The translations under genes were made by a program, and so were the position numbers. This document shows, piece after piece, positions 11,074 through 20,825 of a stretch of DNA of 64,000 nucleotides; positions within the stretch are counted from its first letter, which is position 1, and the number at the start of each line of letters is the position of its first letter. This DNA comes from Paralithodes platypus (lineage: Eukaryota; Arthropoda; Malacostraca; Decapoda; Lithodidae): positions 45,786,400 through 45,850,399 of the forward strand of contig CM064480.1 in the NCBI GenBank assembly GCA_032716605.1, given 5' to 3'. The notes beneath the pieces are model-generated. The model had not been told where the DNA came from. It saw only the letters and a program-made list of their open reading frames with translations, and made no database searches.

Positions 11074-13322
11074 ACATAAGAACATAAGAACATAAGAAAA
11101 TGGGAGTCTGCAGAAAGCAGATTGGCCTAATCAAGGCAGATCCCTGTCCCACACAACCCCAATTACAAATCCCAATTATAGGCTTAACACTCTAATACCC
11201 TGAGGATCATCTTACCAAAACGGTTAGAGATTAACGCAGGATTACGGGGTCTGCAGAGCGCTGATTGGCCCAACCCTGCTGATCCCCCTTCACACCCAAC
11301 CCTTCTCGTCCATATGTTTGTTTGCTTATCCAATTTTATCTTAAAGCTCCCTATCGTTTTTAATCCCACTATAGCACTTGGTAGTCCATTCCACCCATCT
11401 ACAACTCTGTTACCAAACCAATATTTGCCTATATCTTTTCTGAAACGAAATGTATCTAATTTGAAACCATTGGTACGAGTTCTTTCGCTATCACTGAGCT
11501 TTAGTACATTTGTCATGTCCCCTTTGTTAATCCCACTAACCCACTTGAACACCTCTATCATATCCCCTCTAACTCTGCGTCTGTCTCTCTAACGAATGTA
11601 AGCCTAATTTCTTCAACCTTTCTTAATACGGAAGATTTCTAATATTATGGATCATTTTTGTCATTCTACGTTGTACTCTCTCCAATGAATCTATGTCCAT
11701 TCTGTAATAAGGACACCAACATTGAACAGCATAATCCATATGGGGTCTCACTAATGACAAGTAAAGTTTTAAGATAACATCAGCAGTTCTGGAACTCACA
11801 CTCCTAGAGATGAACCCGAGAATCCTGTTTGCCTTGTTTCGAACGCTTATACATTGTTGTCTAGGCTTCAAATCATTGCTAACAAACACCTACATCTTTC
11901 TCACAATTCGAGTTTTCTAATTCCATATTAGCTAGTTTATATTTAACATTTGTATGCATCTTCCCCATCTTTAATACCTTGCATTTGTCAATGTTAAACT
12001 TCATCTGCCAATTTACTGACCATTCGTGTAAGGTATCTAGATCCCTTTGGAGGCACTCTATATCTCTATCTGAATCAATTGTTCTCCCCATTTTGGTATC
12101 GTCTGCAAATTTACTTATCCTACTAGTTATACCTAAATCAAGGTCATTTATGTATATAACAAACAACAGAGGACCTAATACAGATCCCTGGGGGACACCA
12201 CTTTTGACTGCTCCCCATTCTGACTTCGTACCATTTATGCTGACTCTCTGCTTCCTACCAATTAGCCATGACCTAATCCATCCCAACAACGCCCCACCTA
12301 TTCCATGCGCCTCAACCTTTCTCATCAATCTCTCATGGGGGACTCTGTCGAAAGCTTTACTGAAATCTAAATATATTATATCATGATGACTTGTCATTAT
12401 CTACTGCTTCATATACCTCTGAGAAAAAACTAAGCAAATTAGTAAGGCAAGAACGTCCCTGAGTGAATCCATGCTGAGAAGAATTTATTCAATTAAATGT
12501 ATCTAAGTGGTTTCTAATTTTACTAGCAATAATTGACTCTAGTAGCTTTCCTATGATTGATGTAAGACTAATGGGACGGTAATTGGATGCTATGGATTTG
12601 TCACCTTTTTTGAAGATCGGAACTACGTTTGCAAGCTTCCAAGCTTCTGGAACTATACCTGTCTCCAATGACTTGTTAAATAAAAATGTTAATGGGTAAC
12701 TTAACTCATCCCTACATTCTTTTAATACTCTAGCATATACCTCATCAGGACCAGGCGATTTATGAGGTTTCAGTCTGTCAATTTCCTTAAGCACATCATT
12801 TCTACTTATAGTAACCGTACTTAACCTATTTTCTATACTATCGCTATATACCTTACGGACTTCTGGAAACTGTGCCAAATTTTCATTAGTGAAAACGGAA
12901 AGAAATTGACTATTTAATGTACTGCACATTTCTAAATCATTTTCTGTCATTTCTCCTATCGAAGTTTTAAGGGGACCAATTTCATCTCTAACCTTGGATT
13001 TATATAGTTGGTAAAAAGCTTTAGGATTATTTTTTGAGTCATTGGCATCCTTAATTTCATAATTTCTTTTGTCTTTCCTAACATCCTTTTTTACCTGTCT
13101 TGATAGATTCTGATAGTAAGCAAGTAGGTGAATTTCGCCTTTCCTAATTTTTCTATATATTCCTCTCGTTTGTCCTAGAAGATCTAATAGTCTATTATTC
13201 ATCCATTTGGGTTGGTTCTGTGTTGATCTAAATTTTCTTTTGGGGATGTATTTATTTTGTGCATTGAATACTGACTTTATCGTATGTATCTACCAAGGTT
13301 GACGTCTCTTCCTGACTTAAGA
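11074..13322 (-). mobile_element. CR1-type LINE, copy 2, 5'-truncated
   Basis: Very similar to copy 1 from its 3' tail (cataagaacataagaacataag at 11074-11098, the octamer tail read antisense) up to about 13322, where similarity stops inside the endonuclease-RT linker. The break at the 5' side is the usual result of incomplete target-primed reverse transcription. A few indels separate it from copy 1. Confidence 0.9.
11290..13316 (-). pseudogene. CR1 ORF2 fragment: reverse transcriptase, broken
   Basis: Encodes the RT domain from just after the endonuclease. Visible blocks are RDEIGPLKTSIGEMTEN, PHKSPGPDEVYARVL, NYRPISLTS, DFSKAFDRVPHERLM, the PQGSVLGPLLFVIYINDL segment and FADDTK. Frameshifts lie near 12480, 11885 and 11590-11620, and a short insertion (extra TTTG) near the C-terminus changes the last residues. 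The endonuclease is missing through 5' truncation, so the copy cannot be autonomous. Confidence 0.85.
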
Positions 13323-13651
13323 TACTTGCTTCATTAATCCCTAATTGTGTTACATTTCATGGGTCAGGCTCCAATTCTCGGGCATGATTCCCCGCCCCCC
13401 TCTACCACCAAAACAATATGTATATATTTTCCATATATTTGCACTTCACACAAGAAAATTTGTATTTTTCTTGACACCGGACTAGGCTATATTCAATGTA
13501 ACTTTTGAAGCTCTGATTAAGTTATTAAATGTGTTCTGTCCTGTTATGAAAATATTCAGCATTTTTTTCTTTAAATAAAACTTTACTGTTCTGAAAGAAT
13601 ATTTTTTTATCACATCTGATGTAGCTTCTATCAAGAAATTATTAGGCATAT
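13323..13651. other. No gene seen
   Basis: AT-rich sequence with a short poly(C) run near 13390, between the truncated CR1 and the first LTR-like unit. Confidence 0.6.
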
Positions 13652-14036
13652 TGTAATGCCCTCGAAAATGTCCCGCACCCACAATAATACTAACCCGAGT
13701 TGACGTCAGGTATAGCGTAAAATAGTCGTAGATGGTAAGTCCAATAAACTCATCTCGAGAGACTATCACCGTGGTTCTTAAAAATCGGACTAAGGTTGCT
13801 ATACTTTTGTACGTCCGTGGTAGTACAGTGGGTTAGCGCGCGGGCCTGGTGGTGATAGTGGTGCATCACTAACCAGGGTTCGAACCCCACCCAAGGCATC
13901 TCAAAACCTGTGGGTTTTTAGGGGGGTTAAATTCCATTCAGAGGTTCGTATCCTGCGCCAGGTACCAGGAATGGTTGATCCTAAAGGTAGCCTGGGGATA
14001 ATTCCCATTCCTATTTAACCCTGGTAAAACCTAGCA
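13652..14036 (+). repeat. LTR-like unit 1 (TG...CA) with embedded tRNA-like module and downstream poly(A)
   Basis: The 385-bp unit begins TGTAATGCCCTCG and ends ACCTAGCA. In its middle (about 13813-13892) is a tRNA-like segment with an A-box-like TGGTAGTACAGTGG, the GCGCGCGGGCC arm and a B-box GGTTCGAACC (13877-13886). After the CA, a short stretch tttcattggtggcagc is shared with unit 2. It then diverges to a sequence ending in 20 A (about 14102-14121). The tail suggests reverse transcription of a polyadenylated RNA that began in this unit. Confidence 0.7.
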
Positions 14037-14194
14037 TTTCATTGGTGGCAGCTAAGGAACGTGACCAGGTAGCTACGTGGAGCACCCGTCACGCGAACCC
14101 TAAAAAAAAAAAAAAAAAAAACATATTGAGATAGCTAAGGCAAAAAGGCTACGATACCTTACGACCTTACGAGCCTAACTAAAAAGGAATGTGG

Positions 14195-14640
14195 TGTAAT
14201 GCCCTCGAAAATGTCCCGCACCCACAATAATACTAACCCGAGTTGACGTCAGGTATAGCGTAAAATAGTCGTAGATGGTAAGTCCAATAAACTCATCTCG
14301 AGAGACCATCACCGTGGTTCTTAAAGATAGTCGTAGATGGTAAGTCCAATAAACTCATCTCGAGAGACTATCATCTGGTTCTTAAAAATCGGACTAAGGT
14401 TGCTATACTTTTGTACGTCCGTGGTAGTACAGTGGGTTAGCGCGCGGGCCTGGTGGTGATGGTGGTGCGTCACTAACCAGGGTTCGAACCCCACCCAAGG
14501 CATCTCAAAACCTGTGGGTTTTTAGGGGGGTTAAATTCCCTTCAGAGGTTCGTACCCCGCGCCAGGTACCAGGAAAGGTTGATCCTAAAGGTAGCCTGGG
14601 GATAATTCCCATTCCTATTTAACCCTGGTAAAACCTAGCA
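14195..14640 (+). repeat. LTR-like unit 2 (TG...CA), plus orientation
   Basis: The same unit as at 13652, 446 bp long because a segment of about 60 bp (tagtcgtagatggtaagtcc and following) is duplicated in tandem inside it. It carries the same tRNA-like A and B boxes. Directly downstream is tttcattggtgacagcggtg, a primer-binding-site-like sequence resembling the one after unit 3. Confidence 0.75.
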
Positions 14641-14642
14641 TT

Positions 14643-16241
14643 TCATTGGTGACAGCGGTGGGATTTGGTGGAGGTTGAAAATTTAGCTGGGCTCATGATG
14701 GTGGGGGACCGACTGGTGAGCAGGTGTTTGGTACGCATGAGAGGGGGGAAATCACTTTGGTGGGGGTCACGCGTGAGGGGGGGATTAACGGCGCGTGTGG
14801 GAGGATCAGAGTGGTGGGGTGTGTCGGTGGCAGTGATGGTTTGTTTAGAGGTAATATGGGGTTGGTGGGTTTGTCTGTCATGAGGGGGTGAGTCAAGTGT
14901 GGGGTTTTGAAGTTTATTAGGGGTGTGAATTGTTGGGGGGTGGAAGGGAGCTACTGACGGAAAACTGTCACAAGGGAAATTTTGTTGGTGGGGGAATAGC
15001 TGAGCATTTCTGGGGGAAGGGGGGGAACATGGTTGGGTCCCTAGGTCGTCACGCGTGAGGGGAGGATTAACGGCGCGTGTGGGAGGATCAGAGTGGTGGG
15101 GTGTGTCGGTGGCAGTGACGGTTTGTTTAGAGGTTATATGGGATTGGTGGGTTTGTCTGTAATGAGGGGGTGAGTCAAGTGTGGGGTTTTGAAGTTTATT
15201 AGGGGTGTGAATTGTGGGGGGGTGGAAGGGAGCTACTGACGGAAAACTGTCACAAGGGGAATTTTGTTGTTTGTGGAATAGCTGAACATTTCTGGGGGCA
15301 TGGGGAAAACATGTTTTGGTAGGCCTACCTAGGTAGGCATAGCTAGAATACGGGGCTTGTTGGGGGGGCTGCGGAGGGTTGGTGGGGGAAGAGTTAGGTG
15401 TAGAACAGGGGTTATTGGTAGAGGACTGATGTATTGATTTGGGGTTGTTAACAGGACGAATTTTGGGAATTTTCTTGGTGGCAGTCACGGTCTGGTTAGA
15501 GGTTATCTGGGGTTGGTGGGTTTGTTTGACATGCATAGAACAAGGATGGGGTTTATGGGGTAACACAATTGATGGAAGATGATCGTTGGTGGATGGCTGG
15601 GCAGGGAAAAATTTAGGGATGGTCAGAGAGGATAGAGGCAAGGAAGAGTGCACTGGGGTTGGACTTTCACTGGAAGTCATTTTGGAAGGGTGCACGGAGT
15701 CTTGGATAGGGGCTGAAGGGTTGGATAGGGGATTCATCGAGCTGAGTAGGCATTCTTCTCTGATGGAGAGCATATGTTCTTCGAATAAGCCATACGGGTC
15801 GAGATGTGGGGTGGGAGGATGTTTAATAAAGCGGTGAATAAGAGTTCATTTTGTTGGTCGTAATCTTCATAGCTATACGTGGTCCTCACGTATCTGTAGA
15901 GTTGTATGAGGGTCACATTTATATCCCCTTCATACTTGATCTCGTCGATGTTTATTATTTTGGGGGAGATTAGGGAACCCAAAAGTGGCCCTAAGGTCCG
16001 GATCACGAGGGATCGAAACTGGTTCCAGGTACTCTCTGGCGTTACCTGTTTAGCAATTTGGGAAACGGCTTTTCACAACTGCATAATGTGCAATAATGCA
16101 ACGGCGATTTTTTTCGCGGTCATTTTGAAGTGCCACATCTAACACTGGTTTTATTATGTCTAAGTAAGTGGCAATATCATACGTGTTTACATCATACTTG
16201 GGAATGTGTGTGAGTGGCTGCCAATTTCGCGATGTTGCCAT
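14643..16241 (-). pseudogene. Gag-like reading frame of an LTR element, broken, Pro/Ser/Thr-rich C-terminus
   Basis: The frame starts at an ATG at 16239-16241 (MATSRNWQPLTHIPKYDVN), 76 bases inside unit 3's primer-binding-like site, as expected for gag. It continues in three overlapping frames (16241-16050, 16006-15734, 15773-14643), so at least two frameshifts are present. The first part (TYDIATYLDIIKPVLDVALQ; later LIQLYRYVRTTYSYEDY) looks globular and helical. The last 370 codons are rich in Pro, Ser, Thr and His and contain two imperfect repeats of about 85 residues. There is no zinc knuckle, protease or RT. I infer gag from position, not from a recognised domain. Confidence 0.4.
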
Positions 16242-16316
16242 GCTTCTACTGTTCCAAACTTGCAGTGTAATGCAACCTTTTATCCGAATCAAGAACCACC
16301 GCTGCCGGCAATGTTA

Positions 16317-16690
16317 TGCTAGGTTTTACCAGGGTTAAATAGGAATGGGAATTATCCCCAGGATCAACCATTCGTGGTACCTGGCACGGGGTACGAACCT
16401 CTGAAGGGAATTTAACCCCCCTAAAAACCCACAGGTTTTGAGATGCCTTGGGTGGGGTTCGAACCCTGGTTAGTGACGCACCACCATCACCACCAGGCCC
16501 GCGCGCTAACCCACTGTACTACCATGGACGTACAAAAGTATAGCAACCTTAGTCCGATTTTTAAGAACCACGGTGATAGTCTCTCGAGATGAGTTTATTG
16601 GACTTACCATCTACGACTATTTTACGCTATACCTGACGTCAACTCGGGTTAGTATTATTGTGGGTGCGGGACATTTTCGAGGGCATTACA
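16317..16690 (-). repeat. LTR-like unit 3 (TG...CA), minus orientation
   Basis: Reverse complement of units 1 and 2, reading TGTAATGCCCTCG from 16690 and ending CCTAGCA at 16317. The minus-strand sequence that follows (cattgccggcagcggtgg) parallels the primer-binding-like site after unit 2. The gag-like frame starts just beyond, so this unit is the natural 5' LTR for it. The unit at the other end faces the wrong way for a normal provirus. Confidence 0.75.
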
Positions 16691-17159
16691 CATATACTGT
16701 AATTATGTAACATGGCCGACGGTATAAAACTGGATTATAATCCATACTCCTAGAAACTGGGAGTTATCAATATCTCTCAATAGGCCTCTCAATAGGCCTC
16801 AAAATTTACCAAAAAGTTCATAAATATCAAAATTTTCCCCAGACCCCCCAGCTGCAAGGGCTCGCTTCGCTCGCCACCCACCCTTATTGTCCCCCCCAAC
16901 ATTTGGGAGCTAGTTACGCCCCTGGCCGTCAGTAATATACGGTCCTTGTACCTGGCACTGGCTGGTACCATGACTTGTAAACACCGTTCTAAGGAATTGA
17001 CAACACTTCTTAGGTTGGCTGCAAGCTTCCACAGGCTGTCTGGGTCAGTTTTTCATCAACTTTTGAGGTGGGAGGTTGTTATATCTTGCCTCTGAAGCCA
17101 TTTTGGCCAAATTGCTTGGCACTGGGGGGTACATTTATGGTAGTAACCTATGGTACAGT
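16691..17159. other. No gene seen
   Basis: Contains a short GC-rich motif (ggctcgcttcgctcgcc) also present in diverged form near 19310. No ORF worth noting. Confidence 0.5.
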
Positions 17160-17262
17160 AGGGGTTAAAATCGCCAAACTAATGGGCCGAACATCTTAAC
17201 ATTTGAAAACTAATGGGGCTAAGCATGAGGAAGATGGGGTACCAGAAAAATTACCCATCTCA
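17160..17262 (+). repeat. Dispersed repeat, second copy at 19362-19452
   Basis: The block starting ggggttaaaatcgccaaact and containing aatgggccgaac and ggtaccagaaaaat recurs at 19362-19452 with scattered differences. Its type is unknown. Its start in GGGGTTAA suggests it abuts a TTAA-type element end. Confidence 0.6.
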
Positions 17263-17507
17263 ATTTAGTGAACAAGCTAATAGGGCGAAAGAGATGGGAT
17301 TTTGTACAGCTAAGCCTATGTAACCAGGAGGCTGACTTTGGAAGAGCAGCGCCTTGAGTGGTATGGCGAGGGTGTCCTGTAGTGATGTGTAGCGGGAGGG
17401 GACCACTGACGTCATGACCACGCCCACCACCCACACCGATATCGTCACAACGCCCGCGAACACACCCAGGCTCACCCACGTCTGGTCAGGGGTAAAGTAG
17501 AGTGAGA

Positions 17508-17700
17508 ATATAGACAAACAAACAATAACAGCAATCAAACAATAAATAAATAAACAACAAACAATGAAACAAACAACAAACAAAGATACAAACATCAAAC
17601 AACAAACAAAGATACAAACATCAAACAAAGACACAACAACAAACAAAACAACAAATAAACAAAAACAATCAAACACAGACAATAAAGAAACAAATACAAC
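17508..17700. repeat. Low-complexity (AAAC)n/(CAAA)n tract
   Basis: About 190 bases of A and C rich tetranucleotide-like repeats with a few interruptions. The long minus-strand frame here is a by-product of the repeat. Confidence 0.85.
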
Positions 17701-17880
17701 CAATCGAGGAGGAGCACTTTATTGACCAAGATTGGCAGATAGCTCCTTCAGGTCACTCCTACCATGCGAAACGTTGTCAATAAATTGTTCCTCTTCCTCG
17801 AATGGTGTTATGCATTCTGTCAACTTGTCAATAAAGTGTTCCTCCTCCTCGAATGGTGTTTATGCATTCTGTCAATTTGT
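17700..17880. repeat. Short tandem duplication with an inverted third copy
   Basis: The motif gtcaataaagtgttcctcct, followed by cctcgaatggtg and atgcattctgtcaa, appears twice in direct orientation (about 17776-17829 and 17826-17880). An inverted partial copy is at about 17701-17730 (aatcgaggaggagcacttta). This leaves a potential stem of about 28 bp. Confidence 0.7.
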
Positions 17881-17895
17881 CAAAGTTATATTTAG

Positions 17896-18101
17896 CCATT
17901 CGGTACCGGTGAAATATTTTTCATCATATTCTGGATACTATTAGACGATTTTAATCAGCTTAGGGAAGACGTCTACCAATTAAAAGGCTACAAAGTACCT
18001 CAAATAATCCTTTTAGCTACCATATATCCTTCCTAAACTGCACACAATCGTCTAAATATAGCTAGAATATTTTTAAAAAGACGTCGCCGGTACAGAAGGG
18101 G
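17896..18101. mobile_element. TTAA-type MITE with long imperfect TIRs
   Basis: The right end reads GTACAGAAGGGG before TTAA at 18102. The left end CCATTCGGTACCGGTGA follows TTAG, a degraded TTAA. The inverted arms extend about 80 bases, including TTAGACGATTTTAATCAGC on the left and its counterpart CACAATCGTCTAAATATAGC on the right. It is related to the pair at 7703-8156. Confidence 0.65.
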
Positions 18102-18533
18102 TTAACAACAGGAAAATGGTTCTAGGAGAGCTATAGCTACCAGGAAATGTATGGGGACTCTTAAACTATATAGTAGGGAAAGGCATAATATTCTTAACCC
18201 TTTCAAGATCCGATTATGCATTTCGTTTCTGATTTCTGACCATTGTTAAACAATTGTACTCATATTAATGAAAGTCACATTTTATATTTCTCATAAGCAT
18301 TCGTTTTTTTAATTAATTAATTAGCACTTGGATTCGGTTCAATCACTATAATCTTTAAAAAAACAGCAACACTATTAAAACCCAAACTGCACAAACAGAT
18401 CGCATTGATATTCAAAAGGTGACATACCAAACTAATCATGTAAAGCCAGTTTCATTATTTTGCCATCAGCTTTTGAGGTATCCTTCCATTCCTGTTGTTA
18501 TTGTGACCCTAGATTCCTAGAACCTTACTAAAA

Positions 18534-18740
18534 CCGGTATCACACGAGCGCTATTTCACTCAACATTTATCCTCAACACTGGCCTGGCACCTTATGAGGT
18601 TAACATTTCAAACATTTCGGTTGCCTAAATTCATCTATCATCAGTATAGTTTCCGATACCAGTGCAAAATATTCCAGAAATGTTACCAGCAAAATGTTGA
18701 TCATCGCATGTTGACTATAAAAGCTCTCGTGTGATATCGG
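18534..18740. mobile_element. MITE with GGTATCACACGAGC terminal inverted repeats, copy 1
   Basis: Ends CCGGTATCACACGAGCG and CTCTCGTGTGATATCGG, with a 200-bp AT-rich body and no ORF. Similar elements lie at 25924-26128 and 40677-40876. The superfamily was not determined because no clear target-site duplication is visible. Confidence 0.75.
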
Positions 18741-18881
18741 CTTAAGCATGAGTATAGACTATTATAATTGGCCTGACATTATAGCTGTCCTCAAACCTTA
18801 GCTGGCAAAAGCTTAGAGTTATAAGAAATGTCCAGGTGGTGTTATAGCTCTCTTAAAACCTTATTTACCTTTAGGAGTTAA

Positions 18882-19130
18882 CCCCTTCTATACCGGCGAC
18901 GTCTTTTTAATTTTATTTTAGCTATATCGAGATGATTTTGTGCAGCTTAAGAAAGATCTGTCGTAGTAAAAATGGTTAAGTGAGAGATGATTTTGTGCAA
19001 CTTAAGAAAGATCTGTCGTAGTAAAAATGGTTAAGTGAGATAGTTGGAAGGCTGTTAATTGCTGGAGGCCCTTTTTAAACTGAATGCAATCGCTTAACAG
19101 TGGCCAGAATAAAGTTAAGAAGAGACTGAC
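18882..19130. mobile_element. TTAA-type MITE with an internal tandem duplication
   Basis: Begins CCCCTTCTATACCGGCGACG after TTAA at 18878-18881, closely matching the right end of the element at 17896-18101. A segment of about 58 bp (gatgattttgtgcagcttaa and following) is duplicated in tandem at about 18930-19040. The right end is not clear. A truncated relative begins at 18197 with CCCTTTCAAGATCC. Confidence 0.55.
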
Positions 19131-19361
19131 CGTTTGTTTGGTCTATTAATTAATTTATTCATATTATTTTTTAGTTTCCTCCCTAGGCCTCCATCAAGCT
19201 TAGAAAAACACCCCTTAGACCCCCCTTCAAGATAAATTTGTACATTTTTCGGTAGAAAAATGTCCCGGCGGCCGAAGGCAAGTTCCTCTTAGAATTCCAG
19301 GCTCGCTTTCGCTCGCCAGGAAATAAAAGGTCTTAACATTGACAATGAAATGGGGTGAAAG

Positions 19362-19452
19362 GTGTTAAAATAGCCAAACTAATGGGCCGAACGTCTTATA
19401 ATCTCAAAACTAGTGGAGCTAAACATTAGGGAGAAGGGGGTCCAGAAAAATG
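19362..19452 (+). repeat. Dispersed repeat, second copy of 17160-17262
   Basis: Shares ccaaactaatgggccgaac and the flanking bases with the first copy, with scattered substitutions. Confidence 0.6.
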
Positions 19453-19453
19453 G

Positions 19454-19530
19454 TCTAGGGTAAAGTAAACCCAGATTTCAGCGGTAGTAATTCATATTAA
19501 AAGTCAAATCTGGGTTTACTTTACCCTAGA
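19454..19530. mobile_element. 77-bp palindromic mini-MITE
   Basis: The 25-bp terminal arms (TCTAGGGTAAAGTAAACCCA plus GATTT) are exact inverted repeats around a 27-bp centre. A second, longer version with the same ends is at 19615-19735, and half of one lies at 20579-20611. Confidence 0.8.
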
Positions 19531-19614
19531 TGTATATATAATATATAATTATAAAGAGAGCCTATTATAATTTTAAATAAAATATATAACCATGTTTTAA
19601 CTATTATATAAGTC

Positions 19615-19735
19615 TAGGGTAAAGTAAACCCAGATTTCAATGGTAGTAATTCATATTAAAAGTCTAATCGTTTTTAATTAGTCTCCCCATTATAAGTTTT
19701 TGAAATTTGGGTATACTTTACCCTAGACTTATGAT
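19615..19735. mobile_element. Mini-MITE, longer version, overlapping the foldback element
   Basis: The left end matches the 77-bp element, including the centre taatcatattaaaag-like motif. The right end reads TATACTTTACCCTAGA. The extra internal sequence, from about 19672, is already part of the left arm of the foldback element, so the two structures are merged. Confidence 0.6.
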
Positions 19736-20637
19736 TACAATAATTTAATTGTTAAGAACTTTAAAATTATAATAGGCTCCCATTTCTACAAAAAATAATA
19801 TAATTAATAACGGATTTCACCATTGGATTCAGCATGCTGTGAGGATTCCAAAAGAACCCCACATGTCCAAATCTATTTTTGTCAATAAGTTGTTCTATAT
19901 TAACTTGTGACAATATCGTTGGAATCCTCTCAAAGCGGAGAGTTCCCAAAAATTAATTCAGGTGATTCCGACCTATTAAAACCCTACAAAACACAAACAC
20001 GTTTTGGAAAATCTTAAAACGGCTCTCAAGGCCGCAACAATGGATGGAATTAAAATCGGTTTGCGCCGTTGGATTCAGCGCGTCGAGAGGATTCAGAATA
20101 GTGTCTTAACCTTTTTTTTTTTTTTTTTGCCAGTTTTTTTTGGGAAGTTGACGGGTCATTTTCGATTTTTATATTTTTAGCTGTATATTCGGATTCTTCT
20201 CGACGCGAAAAATCCAATGGCGCAAACCGATTTTAATTCCGCCCATTTTTGTGGCCTTGGGAGCTGTTTTAAGATTTTACAATACTTTACAAGGAATTTG
20301 AAAAAAAATAATTTGTTTTGTGGGGTTATAATAGGTCGGAATCACCTGAATTAATTTTTGGGAACTCTACGCATCGAGACGATTCCAACGATATGTCACA
20401 AGTTAAAATAGAACAACTTTTTTGGAAAAATAGATATGGACATGTGGGGATATGTTTGGATTCCTCAGGACGCGCTGAATCCAATGGCGCAATCCGTTTT
20501 TAAATATATTCATGTTTGTAGAAATGGGAGCTTATTATAATTTTATAGTTCTTAACAATTAAATTAGTGTAATCATAAGTCTAGGGTAAAGTATACCCAA
20601 ATTTCAAAAAACTTATAATGGAGAGCCTAATTAAAAA
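19672..20637. mobile_element. Large foldback element with arms of about 430 bp
   Basis: The left arm (19672-20093) and the right arm (20192-20637) are imperfect reverse complements. For example, tatgattacaataatttaat pairs with attaaattagtgtaatcata, and atcggtttgcgccgttggat pairs with atccaatggcgcaaaccgat. The 100-bp centre contains a T run. No transposase frame is present. Confidence 0.85.
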
Positions 20638-20643
20638 GATATA

Positions 20644-20825
20644 TCAACTTGTGACCATATCGTTGTAATCATCACGAAGCGGAGGGTTCCCAAAAATTAA
20701 TTCAGGTGATTCCGACCTATTTTAATGTCTCAAAATCAATTTAAAATTTGGTCAAAATATTAAAATAGCTCTCAAGGCCACAAAAATGGGTGAAATTAAA
20801 ATCGGTTTGCGCCATTGGATTCAGA
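20644..20825 (+). repeat. Third, partial foldback arm
   Basis: Repeats the left-arm sequence (aattaattcaggtgattccg, aatcggtttgcgcc) in the same orientation as 19895-20085, immediately outside the right arm. Confidence 0.75.

Noticed and set aside
13813..13892. tRNA gene call for the A/B-box segment
   Set aside because: The segment occurs at the same place in all repeated units, lacks a clean acceptor stem and anticodon arm, and is better explained as a tRNA-derived part of a repeat.
14665..14883. Plus-strand frames rich in Gly and Trp around 14.7-15.8 kb
   Set aside because: Antisense of the proline-rich gag-like frame.
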